DNA of 64,000 nt from Diplosphaera chodatii (GCA_032358165.1 JAALGY010000059.1:434001-498000); one strand, 5' to 3'. Positions 50,201-62,866 are shown, numbered from the stretch's first letter. A program made the numbers and translations. The notes: generated by a model not told the origin, from the sequence alone.

Positions 50201-52072
50201 TTTTCGGGCGAGCTGCGCAGCAGCGCCACACACAACTATGTAGAGGCTTGATCTCACCCTATGTCAGCGGAGAATGGCGTATGACGGTGTGCCCATGACG
50301 GGGATTCCGCCCCCTGAAGCGGCTGCCTGACAAGCACCTAGAGGCCGGCCACACCCATGAAGCCGCCAGTACGGGCGAGCCAGAAGCAGGGTTGGCGGCG
50401 TCAGCACACTAGGCGCTCAGCGCTTGCCGGCAAATATATAGTTGCCTCAGCAACTTGGATGTACGCTGCAGCACTTTGCAGGTTGTTGTCCGAGCATCCA
50501 GTCTGCCTTGATGTGGACCCTATCTTTCTTGCCAGCATTGCTGGATGAACTACTGCAGAGGCTGTGCCGCCGGCAGTATCAGGTCGTTTGGAAGCACTAC
50601 TACGGCACAATCTTGTGTGGTGCTATCGTGGATGGTCGTGCTGGGTGGACACCAAAGTTGACTACCCAGCCCGTGAGTGTCACGTTTCTCTTGAGGCTGT
50701 ATGTACTGCATGCTCTGTGCTGTTTTCGGTGACTGTTGCGGAAGTTTGTGAAGTCGCTTGTGCACCGGTGGACGGTCTGGACAGTGAGCATGTACCCACT
50801 GAAATGGCAAGCAAAGCAAACCAGAACTCTGCTGATCAACTCCAAACCGACATGCGCTGCCTGCTGGTCACGGTGCTACGTCATTGTCGCTGGCACAACA
50901 GAATATGCTGACATCGGTCTGACCTGCTAGACGGCACTACCAGCATCCTGAACAATAAGCACTAGGGTCAGTCAGCAGTCGTGGCTGGCCCTGACGACCT
51001 GGATGACAACCGCCGCGGTGGGAACAGCAGGTGGTAGGAAGTGCAAGGGCTCGGATGTCACACAGCTGGCACTGGGAGATGGGATTCGTCATCAGTGATC
51101 GAAATTTATCACGACATGACTGACGCCTCTGGCGCCCTCACACCAGGCTGGCGGCGACGTACAGGGCGGGACACGGGCAGTGTCGCGCAGCAACACAAGC
51201 GGACGGGCACTGCAGGCAGACGGTGCAGTGCATGGGCGGCGGATCGCGGCGCGCCCGCCGCGTTTGCAGGATGCAGCAGGGCGTATTTGAGTGCAGCGGT
51301 ACCCCAGCCTGAAGCGCGCCCAAGCGTGCCGCCGCTCCGTCAGGTGACAGCACCATGTACGAAACGAGGTGCACCGTGTGGCGTTGCACACACGCCATCT
51401 ACCGTCCTTTTCCGTTCCGGCAACGCCGCACGTGGTCACCCTCTAATCCTGTAAAGTGGTGTGCACATCACCCCTGAGCACTTTAAGGTACATCACGGCG
51501 CTGCGGCTGGGTCATGTCGGCAAGCGCGGCGCAGTCGTGCAGTCGGTGCAGCGTCACGCCCACAGGCGCCGCTGAGCGCGTTGTCGTCGTCCCAGATAGG
51601 CTGCAACTCCCTGCCCCGCTCTGCGTGTCCACGTCCCTTGCGGGGTGCAGGCAGCAGGCAAAGCGGTGTGCATGCATCCTGTGTTCAAGCTCAGACAAGG
51701 GGCTCGAGCGCCCGTGTGCAGCGCGCCACCAGCGGTGTGTCAGTATCTATGTAGTCAGCGACGTGGACGAGCGCCTCGCTGACAGGTCAGGCGCACGCCA
51801 TACAGGGTTGCGGCCCTGCAGTCGTACTCAGTGGCCCAAAGCCAAGCGTGTGTCCTGGCGCAACATGTTCCAAACCTACGATCACATGTTTTCAGCCCCC
51901 CAATCCCTAGCACGAGTCCAGGCCGCCTGCTCCTGCGGCCAGCGTGCTCGGCAGGTGCCTGCTCGGGCAGCTTGCAATCGAGCTGCAAGAGCTTTGGCAG
52001 ACACCATCGACCCGTTCGGTTCGCAGGCGGGTCAGGTCAGGTGGGAGGTAGGCGGCGGCGCCCATTACTGAA
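50201..52072. other. Intergenic region between zinc-finger copies 1 and 2
   Basis: About 1.9 kb. Should contain the 3'UTR of copy 1 and promoter of copy 2. No supported gene, RNA or mobile element. Confidence 0.5.
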
Positions 52073-55000
52073 ATGCCCCTGACGGCGGCTCTGGGGTACC
52101 TGCCGGACGCGCCGCCGGGCATGGACGCGACGGAGGACGACCCGGAGGCCAAGCCCTTCCAGTGCCCCTTCCCCGGCTGCGCCCGCGCCTTCACGGAGCT
52201 GTGGAAGCTGCGGGCGCACTGCCGGGCCCCCGCGCGCTCGGCGCCCGGCCAGGGCGGCCACGGCGAGGAGCTGCAGTGAGTCGAACACTTGGAGTGCACG
52301 CGGCTCAGCCTTGGCTCAAGATCCAGGAAAGCCAGTCCGCATGACGCATGCTGGTCGTGTGACGCTGCGCTCCGTGTACCGGCGCAGGCAGTGCCCGAAG
52401 TGCCTCGCCGCCCTGATGCCGCAGCTGCCCCACATCGGTGCGCACATGGCGCTGTTTCGTTCGCAGAACAGCCTGCATGTTGTTGACGATACGTGAGCAG
52501 CCCACCGTCAGGTGTTGACCTTGCGGCGTCCTTGCTCCAGGGTGCACCGGCGGGCTGGCGGCGCCCCGGCAGGCAGCCAAGCGGCGGCGGGTGGCCCAGC
52601 AGCGCGACGAGGTGGGCACTGTGACTGGCTGCCGCGGGGTACCGCTGGGCCTTCGTCATCAGTGCTGCTGAGCTGCCTCACACTCCTTTGACACCGAACC
52701 CGCCTGGAGCTGACCCTGTGTGGCTGCCCATGGTGGTGCACAGCCAGTGTAGCCAGGGGCACACACCGTTGTGCTTTTCACCTGGCAACAGGTCAAGTCC
52801 AGCCGGCGGTGCACGTCTGCGGAGCCGCCGTCGCCGGAAGACCTGCCGCTGCAGCTGGACCGCTCCATCAGCGGGCCCGGGCTGCACCTGCCCCACCCTG
52901 CAGGGCTGCCAACCTCGCAGCTGCCTCACTCCGGCGCTGCCACCAGGTGAGCGTTCCGTTGCTCATGATCGGGTCACGTGGGTCTGCTCACAGCTCACAG
53001 CTCACAGCGACTTGTACACTGGCTGGTGATCACCTGTGGATGTGGTGATCATATGCTGTCCCCGGCTGGAAGATGCCTTTGCGATCGCGGGGGCGATAGA
53101 GGATGCCTGCAGATCGCCCAGCTGTCGCTGTTGCATGGTACATGATCACCGGCTGGCCCATGTGGCTTCGGCCTGGTGGCTGGCACTTTGGCCTCTGGCG
53201 GATGACCTTTGGTCCTGCATCCGCTGGAGCGCAGCCCGATCGGATCAGCGGGGCACACTTGCCTGGGATCGCAGCGCCAGACGGATGATCCGCGGCACCC
53301 TGTGGTCCTAGCCGGACTGTCAACTGTTGGCATCGAAGCCTGAACTTCACCTGTACCTGCATGCTGCTCACGGCAGCGCGTCTGCGAGCCCGCTGCCATG
53401 CAGTGGTCGTGTTTTGATGTCAGAAGCGTTGTGGGCTTGGGTAAGTGCCGACCACCCCCACGCGCACAAAAGGCAGCCCTGGGGTGCATGTGCAGCCTGA
53501 TCACGGGCTCGAGCTGTACCAGCCTGGATCACTGAAGCCCTGATATGTCGTTCAGTGCTTCCATTGGGACTGGATGGCTCTGATCCGGGCTCAGGAGTGG
53601 CCTGCGATAGCTTACTTTGCTGCTGCTGCCCACGCGCATGTGGCGCGCGCAGACTGCTGCAGTCCAATGACTGCTGCTGTTCTTTCCGGAAGGCTGCGCT
53701 TGCTGGCGAGGCCGTGGAGGCACATCCAATGAGACCCTTCTTGCTGCCGCGCAGGGGCCAGCCGCACGTGACGCTGAACCCCACGGACCTCGCGGCGGCG
53801 TGCCTACAGGCGGCCGCTGACGACCCTGGAGCCCAAGCACGGTGTGCTCTGGCATACCTTGTGTTAGACAGTCACAATGTACCGTTTGGCAGTGACGGCC
53901 TGCATGGCCTGAGCTTACTGCTCTCACGACTCACGGGCGGCAAACGAGGCGATTGGTGACGACACTGGCGGCCCTGCTGCAGGGTGGAGGCCGCGGCGGA
54001 GGCCTTCCTGCAGATGGGCCAGCAGCAGGTGCCGGTGTCCCTGGAGGCGCTGGTGCAGACGTTCATCAGTGCCGTGATGGGCACTTCGGTGGGTCACGCT
54101 GCCCAGAAGCTTACCGCTGTGCCATATGCCTGCACTGTTGTTGCTGCACCGCCGCACTTGTCAGCTGGCTGCTCCGGGGCTTTGCTGACACAAGGGAGGA
54201 CTTTCTGCTGCAGGGCGCCCATTCGGCGCCCGCCGGCGCGCGCGGCGGCAGCAGCACCGGCAGCAGCGCGATGCTGGGGTCGTCGCCCCCGCCGCCCCGC
54301 CCGCCGCCGCAGTACTGCCAGCCCGCCTGGTACCCCGAGGTGAGTCTTGAATGCCTGCTTAGACCCCTCCTCTTGCCACAGTGTCAAGTGCCAGCAGCAG
54401 TGTCGGCAGCCGTGTCAGTGGCTTTGTTTGCAGCAGGGTGTCAGTGGTGGATTGGACTCACTCTGGCCTGAGCGCCTGCGGCTTTGCAACAGGCCGGCAG
54501 CCGGGGGTCTTCGGCGTACACTGCCCCTTCCCCCATGGTGACTGGCGGCACGAGCAACGAGGGCAGCCCGCAAGACGGCGACAACCGCGACTACCATGGC
54601 GGCGCCGCCCACCTGCCACAGCACCTGCTGCACAGGTGGCCTGCCCCTGGCGGCTGTGGCATGCGCCCCTGCATCTGCTTTACATCTTGCTGCAAAGTAC
54701 TGGAGGCATGCGGCTGGTGGACTCTTTTGGTCAAGCTGAGGCCTTTGCTGAGCGGACCTCGTCCTCTAGACCTGCAAACATATCAGACCGAATCCTGAGC
54801 GGTGTCTCATGCTCACCCACAGGCAGGGCCAGCAAGAGGGAAGGCCAGTGGCGGCGGCGGCCATGCTGCCCACGGACGACCCACGGAACCGCAGCAGCGA
54901 CATCGGCATGTGGGTTTCGGATCCCCAGCCGCAGCAGCAGCAGTGGCTCCACGACCACCACCACCATCACCACCACCACCACAAGCAGCAGCAGCAGCAG

Positions 55001-56436
55001 CACGGCAAGTGGGGCGCGGCGGCGGATGGTGGCGGGCTGCTCCCGGAGCAGGGGGCCTGGGCGCAGCAGCAGCAGCTGGCGCAGCAGGTGCGGGAGCTGC
55101 GGGTGCAGCGGCGGGGGCAGGATCAGCACGCCGTGGTGCCCGAGGCGCCGCCCGAGCTGCAGCACGCAGCCGGCGGCAGCGCAGAGGCGGCGATGCTGCA
55201 CGCGGGCTGGGTGGCGGACGGCTTTGGCGACGCCGCCCTCTCCACCCGCAGCGCCAACGAGCTGGGGCCCGACATGCTGCCGCCCTGGCCGCCGGCGCTG
55301 CCGGACGCCGCGCTGAGCGCCGCGGCTGAGGCCGCGGGGCCGCTTCCCCCTGCCTCCGGCGGCGTGCTGCATCCGCCGCCGCCGCCGGCGGCCGCCAACG
55401 GCATCCCGCAGCTGCGCGGGGCATCGCTGGGCCATGCGTCACCTCCGTCCCCCCCGCCGCCTGCCACCGGCGATGCTGCCGGCCGCCGCTTCGTCAGCCT
55501 GTCCGAGCCGGGGCCCGCGCCGCTGCGGCTGCCCCCCAAGGCGCCAACGCCGCCCCCGCACCCGGCGCCGCCGCAGCAGGCCTCGCAGCAGCCGCTGAAC
55601 CCATTCCAGGCGGTGGCGGTGGCCAACGAGCGCTTTGCCTCGCCGCCGCCGTTGCTGCAGCCGCTGCAGGGTGCCCTGCAGGTGCGCTCCCGCCAGCCCT
55701 TACTGGACTGCCGGTCGGCTCAACGACAAAGATCAGGAACATCATAGCCAGACACATTCGCAGCGTCGCACTGGTGGTGTGCATCCGAATAGTCTGATTC
55801 TCTGTCCCTCTGCATGGTTCACCCTGCTGCATCTCCTCAGAACACTGAAGCAGGCGTCGGCGCGCTGTGTGCTGCAGCGGGGCCAGGCGCGGCCGACGCT
55901 GGCGCAGCAGGGGCGACGGCTGAGCTCGCAGTGGTCCGTGGGCGGGCGGGCGCTGGGCAGCTTCGACGCGGGCAACCCGGCGGACGTGGCGCAGCTCTCC
56001 GCCGCCCTGCGCGCCGGCTCCATGCGCGTCAACTCGCTGCAGGTGGCCGCCTCACGACCGTGCGCCGGCGTGATGCTTTCAGATCCTTGCACCCTGCAGT
56101 GGATTGGCACCGCCCGCTGCTGCGCTCTGCACCAGCATCTTGACATGCCCTCCTGCATGTGGCCTTACAAAGCTGAGACGCCAAGCCCACATGAAGTATG
56201 CCTGTGCATAGGTTTCGCCTCCAGTCGCTGTGTGTCGGTTGCAGCCCGCAAGCTGCAGGCAGGCTCTGGTCTTGCACTTGGCAGAGCGGCAAGGCCTGCT
56301 GTTGCCGCGGCTGAGCTGCTGCGTCGCATGTCTGCAGGCGGGCTCGTGCACCGCCGAAATGATGACGGCGCTGCTGGGGGAGGGGTGGCTGGACGGCCAC
56401 GAGGTGCGCACCATGCTGGCCGATTTTGTTTTCTGA
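52073..56436 (+). CDS. Zinc-finger-like protein, tandem copy 2 of 3 (unrecognised family)
   Basis: Paralogue of copies 1 and 3. Exon 1 (52073-52275) encodes all of module A unsplit (CPFPGCARAFTELWKLRAH, second His 14 residues on). Exon 2 (52388-52437) encodes CPKCLAALMPQLPHI, and the exon from 52547 completes module B with CTGGLAAPRQAAKRRR. Later exons: about 52792-52947; about 53756-53840; about 53984-54089 with LEALVQTFISAVM, the motif shared with the other copies; about 54214-54340; about 54494-54632; about 54826-55680, which has Gln runs, a nine-His run and much Pro; about 55850-56041; and a final exon near 56338-56436 ending MLADFVF. The last exon carries EMMTALLGEGWLDGHEV, a possible short protein-interaction helix. 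Middle joins are inferred. Confidence 0.7.
54956..54982 (+). repeat. Poly-His run in zinc-finger copy 2
   Basis: Nine consecutive His codons (eight CAC, one CAT) between Gln-rich segments. It encodes a possible metal-binding tract, or it may be a simple slippage repeat. Confidence 0.85.
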
Positions 56437-57890
56437 AGTGGTGACATCCCAGGCACTCTACCACGCTGCCGGCGCTGCCTGAGCTGCCTGGCGGCAGGTG
56501 CAGCGCCTCAGCCTTTGGCTTCTGGCGCTGCCGATGCATGGCCCTGAACCCCGACGCCTGACCTGGGCAGCCGTCGAGGTCCCTGCCCCGGATGGTGTCG
56601 CCGCAATGGTATGACTGTTGAGATGGTCAGCACAGCAGCTGCTGAGCGTGGCAACATCAACCTGCCTGCAGGCGCCCAGTCTATCACAGCAGCCATCCGC
56701 CTCGGCGCCAGAGCAGCCAGCGGCGTCGGCGGGTGCGTGATTTTGTATTTTGAGGCGGTCATTGCCGTAGTAGCCGATGCAGTCGGCGCTGCAGCTGTAT
56801 GTCAGCTCAGTCGTGGCGGGGCCGGCCGCGATGGTCGTACTGCCAGGCGGTAGTTTAGGTTTGCAAGTGTGCGGCCAAATTCCCAGCCGCGTTCAGGCTG
56901 TACACTACCAGCAGCTAGCTACCATACCGTGTTGGTTTGGAACCATGCGTGAACCGCCCTGCCCTGCGACTGCACCCTGGGTGCGGCTCTTCTTCAGTTC
57001 TTCTTCTGCCCCACGTCTGCTTGACAACCTATTGTTCAGCCTGGCAGCCGCATTCGACTGCCAGCTTTCGTCTGTTGCGACCATTGACTGCAGTTCAGAT
57101 TGTTCTGTGCATTGTTGTTGGCGGTGTGCTGATTGCTCGACCTGTCCAAGAAGGGCATGTGCATGTAATCAACACAGCCTAATTCACTCGAACATGACCA
57201 CGCACTACTGTTGCCTAGACTGCGCCTGATGCCCCAGACATTCTCAAGTCCAGACAAGTGACTATAGCGGCACCGTTCACGCTGGGCGGTACAGCTGCAT
57301 TTGCACAACCAGGGCAACGAACCTTCAGTACTTGCTTCTAGTTATGCGCATCCGAACGACCTGGCCTGATCAGGTTGACTGCCTGGTGCGCATGGGTGCC
57401 AGAAGAAAGCGTGAGCAGCGGCCATTCGGTTTGTACATGCCGTTAACCTGAGATCAGGGTTAAACCCCACCTGATACGGCTGAGTCATCCCATCCCATCC
57501 GCCGAACAGTACGCAAGGCCCCAAAGCCCTGACCTGGTCCGAGAATGCCCCATGCGGGCCCCGGTCCGCTGCCCTGGCCAGTTGCATGCGCCACGCAGAC
57601 CCCCGCCACCCAGACTGATCGCCTCATGCAGAAAGCGGTAGCTTGGCGTGGTGCACGTCGCGGCAGATGGGCGTGAAGGTGCGCAAGCCGCTGCAGGACA
57701 CACCGGTGTGCGTCGCGTGAAGTTTCGTGTGACACCACAGGGATGTGTGTTGCACGGCCCTTCTCCTCACGCATGACAGTGTTGCCCTACTGTCGCCTGG
57801 TCTGTCCACCTTTGCGCTGCTCAGGCGTGCGTGTCGGCGTGCATGTTGCAGGTGAAGACGTGGGGCGCTGACGTAGTAGGTGTTGGCAGC
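56437..57890. other. Intergenic region between zinc-finger copies 2 and 3
   Basis: About 1.45 kb. 3'UTR of copy 2 and promoter of copy 3. No supported gene, RNA or repeat. Confidence 0.5.
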
Positions 57891-60527
57891 ATGGCGGGGG
57901 AGCAGGCGTTCCCCTGCCCGCACCCAAGCTGCGCGCGCTCGTTTCCGGAGCTGTGGAAGTGAGTGGGTCTGCCGGTGTGGCCCCCTACTTTCCGACAAGC
58001 CTGCGGTTTGGCCGAAACTATCTCGCATGCAAACCTCGCATCCGGCAACCGGGTTCCGACCAGCAGCTAAAATGTCGCCACGCAGGCTGCGGGCGCACTA
58101 CCGGGCGCCGATCCGCAGCGCGCCAGGGCGGGGCGGCCACGGCTGCGAGCTGCCGACGTGCCCGCGCTGCCAGGAGGAGCTGGCGCCGCTTTTGCCCCAC
58201 CTGGGTGAGCCCTGTTCGGTTTTTCGGCCAGATGAAGCAGAGGCGCCGAGTTAAGACGGGGTAGAAGCGTGTTTGGGATCCAAGGCCATGTGTATGGCCT
58301 GTCTATCTCGCATGCGCGTCATGTGAGCAGCCGCCTGCACCCATCGGTTCCTGCTGCCCTGTTGGCACCCGCACCCCGCGTCGGCGGTTTGCTGGCAACC
58401 TGCAGGTCTCGGCGGGGCTATCATAGGGCTGTTTGCATAGGGCTCCAGCTGTTTGGCGGGCGTCGCCGGATGCGCGGCGCCACGCAGCTGCGTCGTCGAT
58501 TACTTGGGGTCGGACCAACGTGGCCTGCAGATGTTACAGTCCTGATGAGTAGGACACTTCACGCCCCGGGGATGTTCTTACGTACAGCCGCACAGCTGTG
58601 TGACACTGTGTCCACTGCGCAGGCTGCACCGGCGGCCTGGCCGCCCCCAAGCAGGCGGCGAAGCGTCGACGCCAGCACCAGGTACAAGAGGTGAGGTTCT
58701 CTGGACCCTGGCAAACCTGTCAGGGGCTCGTTGTGCGATCGGATCGCCCAGCTTCTGTGTACTGATGACAAGGCGTGTGCCCGCGCCGTCAGCTGGGGCC
58801 GTCAGCAGTGCCACGACGCACGCAGCTGGATGTCAGCAGCCTGAAATGGCAAAGCACCTTCGAGTCAGGAAACAAAAGGACCAGGACCTAGGAAATGACC
58901 TGTGCCATGTAGAGAAACCTTTCACGCGTTATGTACCCGCCCACATCTGCACCTCTGGCCCGAGTCCGGTGCCCACTTCGGCAAGGGTGCAGCCTTCCCG
59001 CTGTGCAGGAGGGCCGCAGCCTGCGGCGGGCCGCCTCAGATGAGCTGCCGCCGCACATGCTGGCGCCGTCACTGATGGACCGCACCGCCAGCAGCAGCGC
59101 TGCCACCAACTTCGACCTTGGCTGCATGGGCGGCTTGCCGACACCCTCGCAGGCCACATCCCCCACCGACAGCGGCAGCACCGGGTGAGCATGCTGCGCC
59201 TGCTACGCTATGCCACGGCATCACACCTGTCAGTGCACGCTGCCAAAGCGCATCCTTACCCTGCTGCTGCTGCGCGCGGCTTGTATCCACCAGGGGTCAG
59301 CACACCAGCAGCGTCATTGGCATCGTCTACTGGTGTCCCTGTTGGTCTTGTGCATCTCGCTGATGACCGAATGTCGCTCATGACCAGGACCATGATGGCG
59401 GCGCCACTCGGCGGCCTTGAGGCGCTGCCGGTCGGATCCGACCCACGGCGGAGGCCGCTGGAGGGCCTTGTGACCGCCTTCCTGCAGGCGGTCATGCGCG
59501 TGCAGCAGCAGAAGCAGCAGCAGCAGGTACCATCCGTTTGACTCTGTCTCATGCTAGCAAGTGGCTGCTCTAGGTAGACGATCATACATGGACAACAGCT
59601 TCGTTTTGTTGTGCCTTCCCATGAGCTCCCTGCCATGCAAGTGCTAGCAGTGTAGGAGGCGAGTGACAGGACGTGATCCACTGGTGCGCAGGTGCCTCTG
59701 CAGCAGCCCCCGCTGTGCAAATCTGAGGGCGATGATGGCGGCAATATGCCCCCCCTGGAGCAGCTGCAGCCGCACCAGCTGGACGGCAGCGCCCGCTGCG
59801 GCAGCGACGCAGCAGTCAAGATGGCGGAGTCCGCCACAGGCAGCCCTGTGCAGGTGTCGTGCACCCCGGGCGTCCTCAGCGCCCAGGACCCCGGGACGCT
59901 GGTCCGCGCGACCACCGGCAGCAGCGAGTGGACCGCTGAGGCGCTGCTGCAGCAGTGCAGGTGCGCTGCGGCTCATGAGCGCACCGCTGTGTTCCAAGCA
60001 GAGTCCATGCGCATTGGGCCACTCCAGGCCAGTTGCTGCTGCGCAGCATCGACCAGTTTGTGCCCACCTCGACGGTCACCCTTGCCGCTTCGCCTGTGCA
60101 GGAACGCTGCCGCCCTGAACCCCAGCGCGGGAGGCGGCAACGTCCTGGGGGCCATGATGTCCGTCCTGAACGGCATGCAGCAGCAGCCCGGCCAGCAGCG
60201 GCGGCAGCAGCAGCAGCAGCAGCAGCAGCAGTCCACCGACTTCGGCCACGGCGAGCAGCTGGGTCCGCCCGGCATGCCGTTCCACAGCGGCGCACCCTGC
60301 AGCCTGCAGCAGCAGGCGAGGGCCCAGGAGCGCGACGCGGTGGCGATGGACTGGCACGCCGAGGCCGCCGCCGCCGGCCGCGGCTTCGAGCGCCAGCGCT
60401 CCGGCTCGGCCCCCCTGCCCGCCGCGCACTGGGGCCAGCAGCACCCGCAGCTGGCCGCCTGGGCGCCCCGCCGCCAGCCCCCCCTGCACTGCTCCTCCGG
60501 CATCCTGGACACCTTGCTGGCCGGCGA

Positions 60528-60578
<51 letters not shown>

Positions 60579-61089
60579 CATGTCCGCCTCAGATGCCGGC
60601 GATGCCGTCGCCATCGAGCTGGGCGCCCACTGCCTCGCCGACTTCGGCGCCCTGCCGAGCGTGCCGCTGGCGCTGCCGGCCGACCTGGCGTGGGACACGC
60701 TTGCGTACCATGACGGCCCCGTCATCGAGGCGCCGCTGCTGCACACAGCCCCGCAGCCGCCTGTGCAGGGTCCAACTCTCCTGCAGCACGCCGCCAGCGG
60801 GCAGACAGACTGCCTGCCGGGACCGATTTCTGCCACAGGGTGGGCCGCCTGCAGCCCGCACTTGGACGCGTACCCGGGCTGGCCGCCCGCCAGCCTCGCG
60901 CCGCCGCACCAGGCGCCGCGGCCCGCGTGCGGCGGCTGCGACAGCTGGGCCACGTGCTGCATCGACACTGGCAGCGCCCTCGGCATGCCGGCCCTGCCGC
61001 CGTCGCTGGCGCCGCCAGATGGCAGCTTCGTCGCGCCCACCAGCAGCTGCGGCGACCTGGTGATGCTGCCAATCGCCGCCGGCCCCTGA
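57891..61089 (+). CDS. Zinc-finger-like protein, tandem copy 3 of 3 (unrecognised family)
   Basis: Paralogue of copies 1 and 2. Exon 1 (57891-57958) begins MAGEQAFPCPHPSC and ends within ELWK. Exon 2 (58086-58204) has LRAH, the second His 14 residues on, then CPRCQEELAPLLPHL. Exon 3 (58623-58690) begins with the last module B Cys and GGLAAPKQAAKRRR. Further exons lie at about 59008-59184, about 59386-59525 with LEGLVTAFLQAVM, about 59693-59959 and about 60103-61089. The last exon is long, with poly-Gln runs, scattered Cys (ACGGCDSWATCC) and a Pro/Leu-rich end. The stop is TGA at 61087. Copies 1 and 3 share the intron that splits the Lys of LWK; copy 2 lacks it. The function is unknown; a nuclear regulator is the simplest guess. 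Confidence 0.72.
60532..60576 (+). repeat. (CAG)15 tract encoding poly-Gln
   Basis: Fifteen uninterrupted CAG codons in the last exon of zinc-finger copy 3. A second, shorter CAG tract lies at about 60205-60231. Confidence 0.95.
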
Positions 61090-62866
61090 TCACCAGCATT
61101 TCCATAACAACAGAGGTGCGGTGTGTGAGTTGTCCCATGGGGTTTCTGAAGCAGTGCGGCTGTGGATGAAGGTGTCGGCTCGGCACATCCTGGCAGGGCT
61201 ATGGCTCTTGGCAGGCAGGGTCTGCATGTGAAGTGTCATGTTCAGGTGGCTGAGCAGCACCGTGTGCTATCCTTGCAGAGTTGTAGCCCCGCGATGATGC
61301 AGTCGCTACGGGAGCGCTGCAGACAGGGGGCCGCAGCGTGATGGTCATCGTGCTGCTGACAGCACCAGCAGCGTGGTCGCTGCGCCACCAATCCCGCCAA
61401 GACTACATCAGCACATCATCACAACCGGGCGTTGCTGGACGGGCACCCAACGTGTGGCGACGCAGCAGTCGCCTCGGCCTTTTTGATACCATTTGTTATG
61501 ATCTGCTGTGCCCAGCCGTCACGACAGGTAGTGACGGCAGCACACGGCAGTGAATCTCCACCAGAGCACAGCTACAACGCGTTTGAGAGAGTTCTTAGGG
61601 TTGGGTCATTTCGTCTGTTGCGAAGGGTGCCACACTGGTGGCCATCTCGTCTTAGGTGGGCGTCGTTTGGCATGTGGCAGATCGAGGCAGGGTGCCTGCA
61701 ATTTGTGTACTTGTCATACCCCGCAGCTGCTCTTATGCTCTGGACATAGGGGCCATGGGGGGGATCTTGGGATCTCCTCTGAAGTGAGCCCTTACTGCCA
61801 GCTGCTAGCAGCCTGCATGCCTGCACTGACATGCGCGTGATATTGGATTGGCATTTCGGGTGTTAGTGTGGAACTGCTTAGGCGTCACACCGTCTGAGGC
61901 TGCTATCTGATGCTACTGTCTAGCTTTGAGTGCACTGTTCACCTGTTCACCTTGTTGCGCTGATGCATCGCTCTATGTAATCGGGTATGTGACAAATGAC
62001 TTGGAAGTTGCACAGCCAAACCATCTCATGAGCATAGAGGCCTTGCAGCATGTGTGCAATGTATGCTACGTACGAAGCTGCTGTGCTCTTTGTGCCGCTG
62101 CCAGTGCAATGTACCATACAAGGCATACATGCCTGACACCCCCATCTGTGTCATGGAAACACCTACTCGTAATACTATATGCACCTATGCTGTCAACAGC
62201 ACTGGCATAGCACACCAACTCGGTGTGATGTTGCCCAGACAGCTTTGCAAGTTGAGGACCAGTGAGGGTCCACTGTAGAGGGGTCCATTACATGTCGGTC
62301 ATGCTGCTGGCGGAGCAGTACTGTTGCAAACGGGCACACACCAAGGTGGCGACTGAAACTGCAGGCAACTCTGTGCCATAGCTAGATACACGGTAGATGG
62401 CAGGGCCCAAACACAGCACTTCTGCGGAGTCAACGGTAACAGCCTTCGTCACGAGCGTATCTTCAAAGTAACAAAATCGTGGCAACTTCCCCGAAACAGT
62501 TTCAGAGCACTTGAGGTTCTTCAGAGCGGGCTTGGAGGTGCTGCAAATTCAAGGTGTTTGATGCTTCACGTCTTTCCTACTCGTGCGCTGCGCCGCTATA
62601 GGCGGCACCTGAGGGCGCATGCTGCTGCTTAGATGGACGCAGCGTGCAGCAGCCTGCCCGGCGGGCAGTCAGCTGCTGGGGGCCTGGTGCCTGCCCAGCA
62701 GCGTCATGGTCCTGTCAAGCCAATCCGATTCACTGGGTGTCACGTGCTTGTGCCAGCCTTCCTGCTGCCGGCCTTCCTTGAGCTGCATACTCCTGCCGTG
62801 GGCGCTGTCCGATCTGATTTGCTGGGTGGCCGCAGCTGCCCTGGCCGCTGCAGAGCCGGCGGACGT
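61090..62866. other. Intergenic region between zinc-finger copy 3 and multicopper oxidase 2
   Basis: About 1.8 kb between convergent genes. It contains the 3'UTRs of both. No supported gene, RNA or repeat. Confidence 0.5.

Noticed and set aside
50201..52072. Search for a mobile element between zinc-finger copies to explain the duplication
   Set aside because: No transposase, reverse transcriptase, terminal repeats or target duplications could be seen, so unequal crossing-over is the simpler explanation.
54731..55435. Minus-strand open frame opposite zinc-finger copy 2
   Set aside because: Arg/Leu-rich shadow of a Gln/His/Pro coding exon, with no recognisable domain.
59973..61040. Long minus-strand open frame opposite zinc-finger copy 3
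   Set aside because: It mirrors a GC- and CAG-rich exon (poly-Cys opposite poly-Gln) and has no domain, so it is a shadow of the real frame.
46583..61089. Zinc-finger array as SBP-box (CRR1-like) or classical C2H2 factors
   Set aside because: SBP domains have a different Cys/His order, and classical fingers need a His-x3-5-His pair. Here the pair is His-x13-His.
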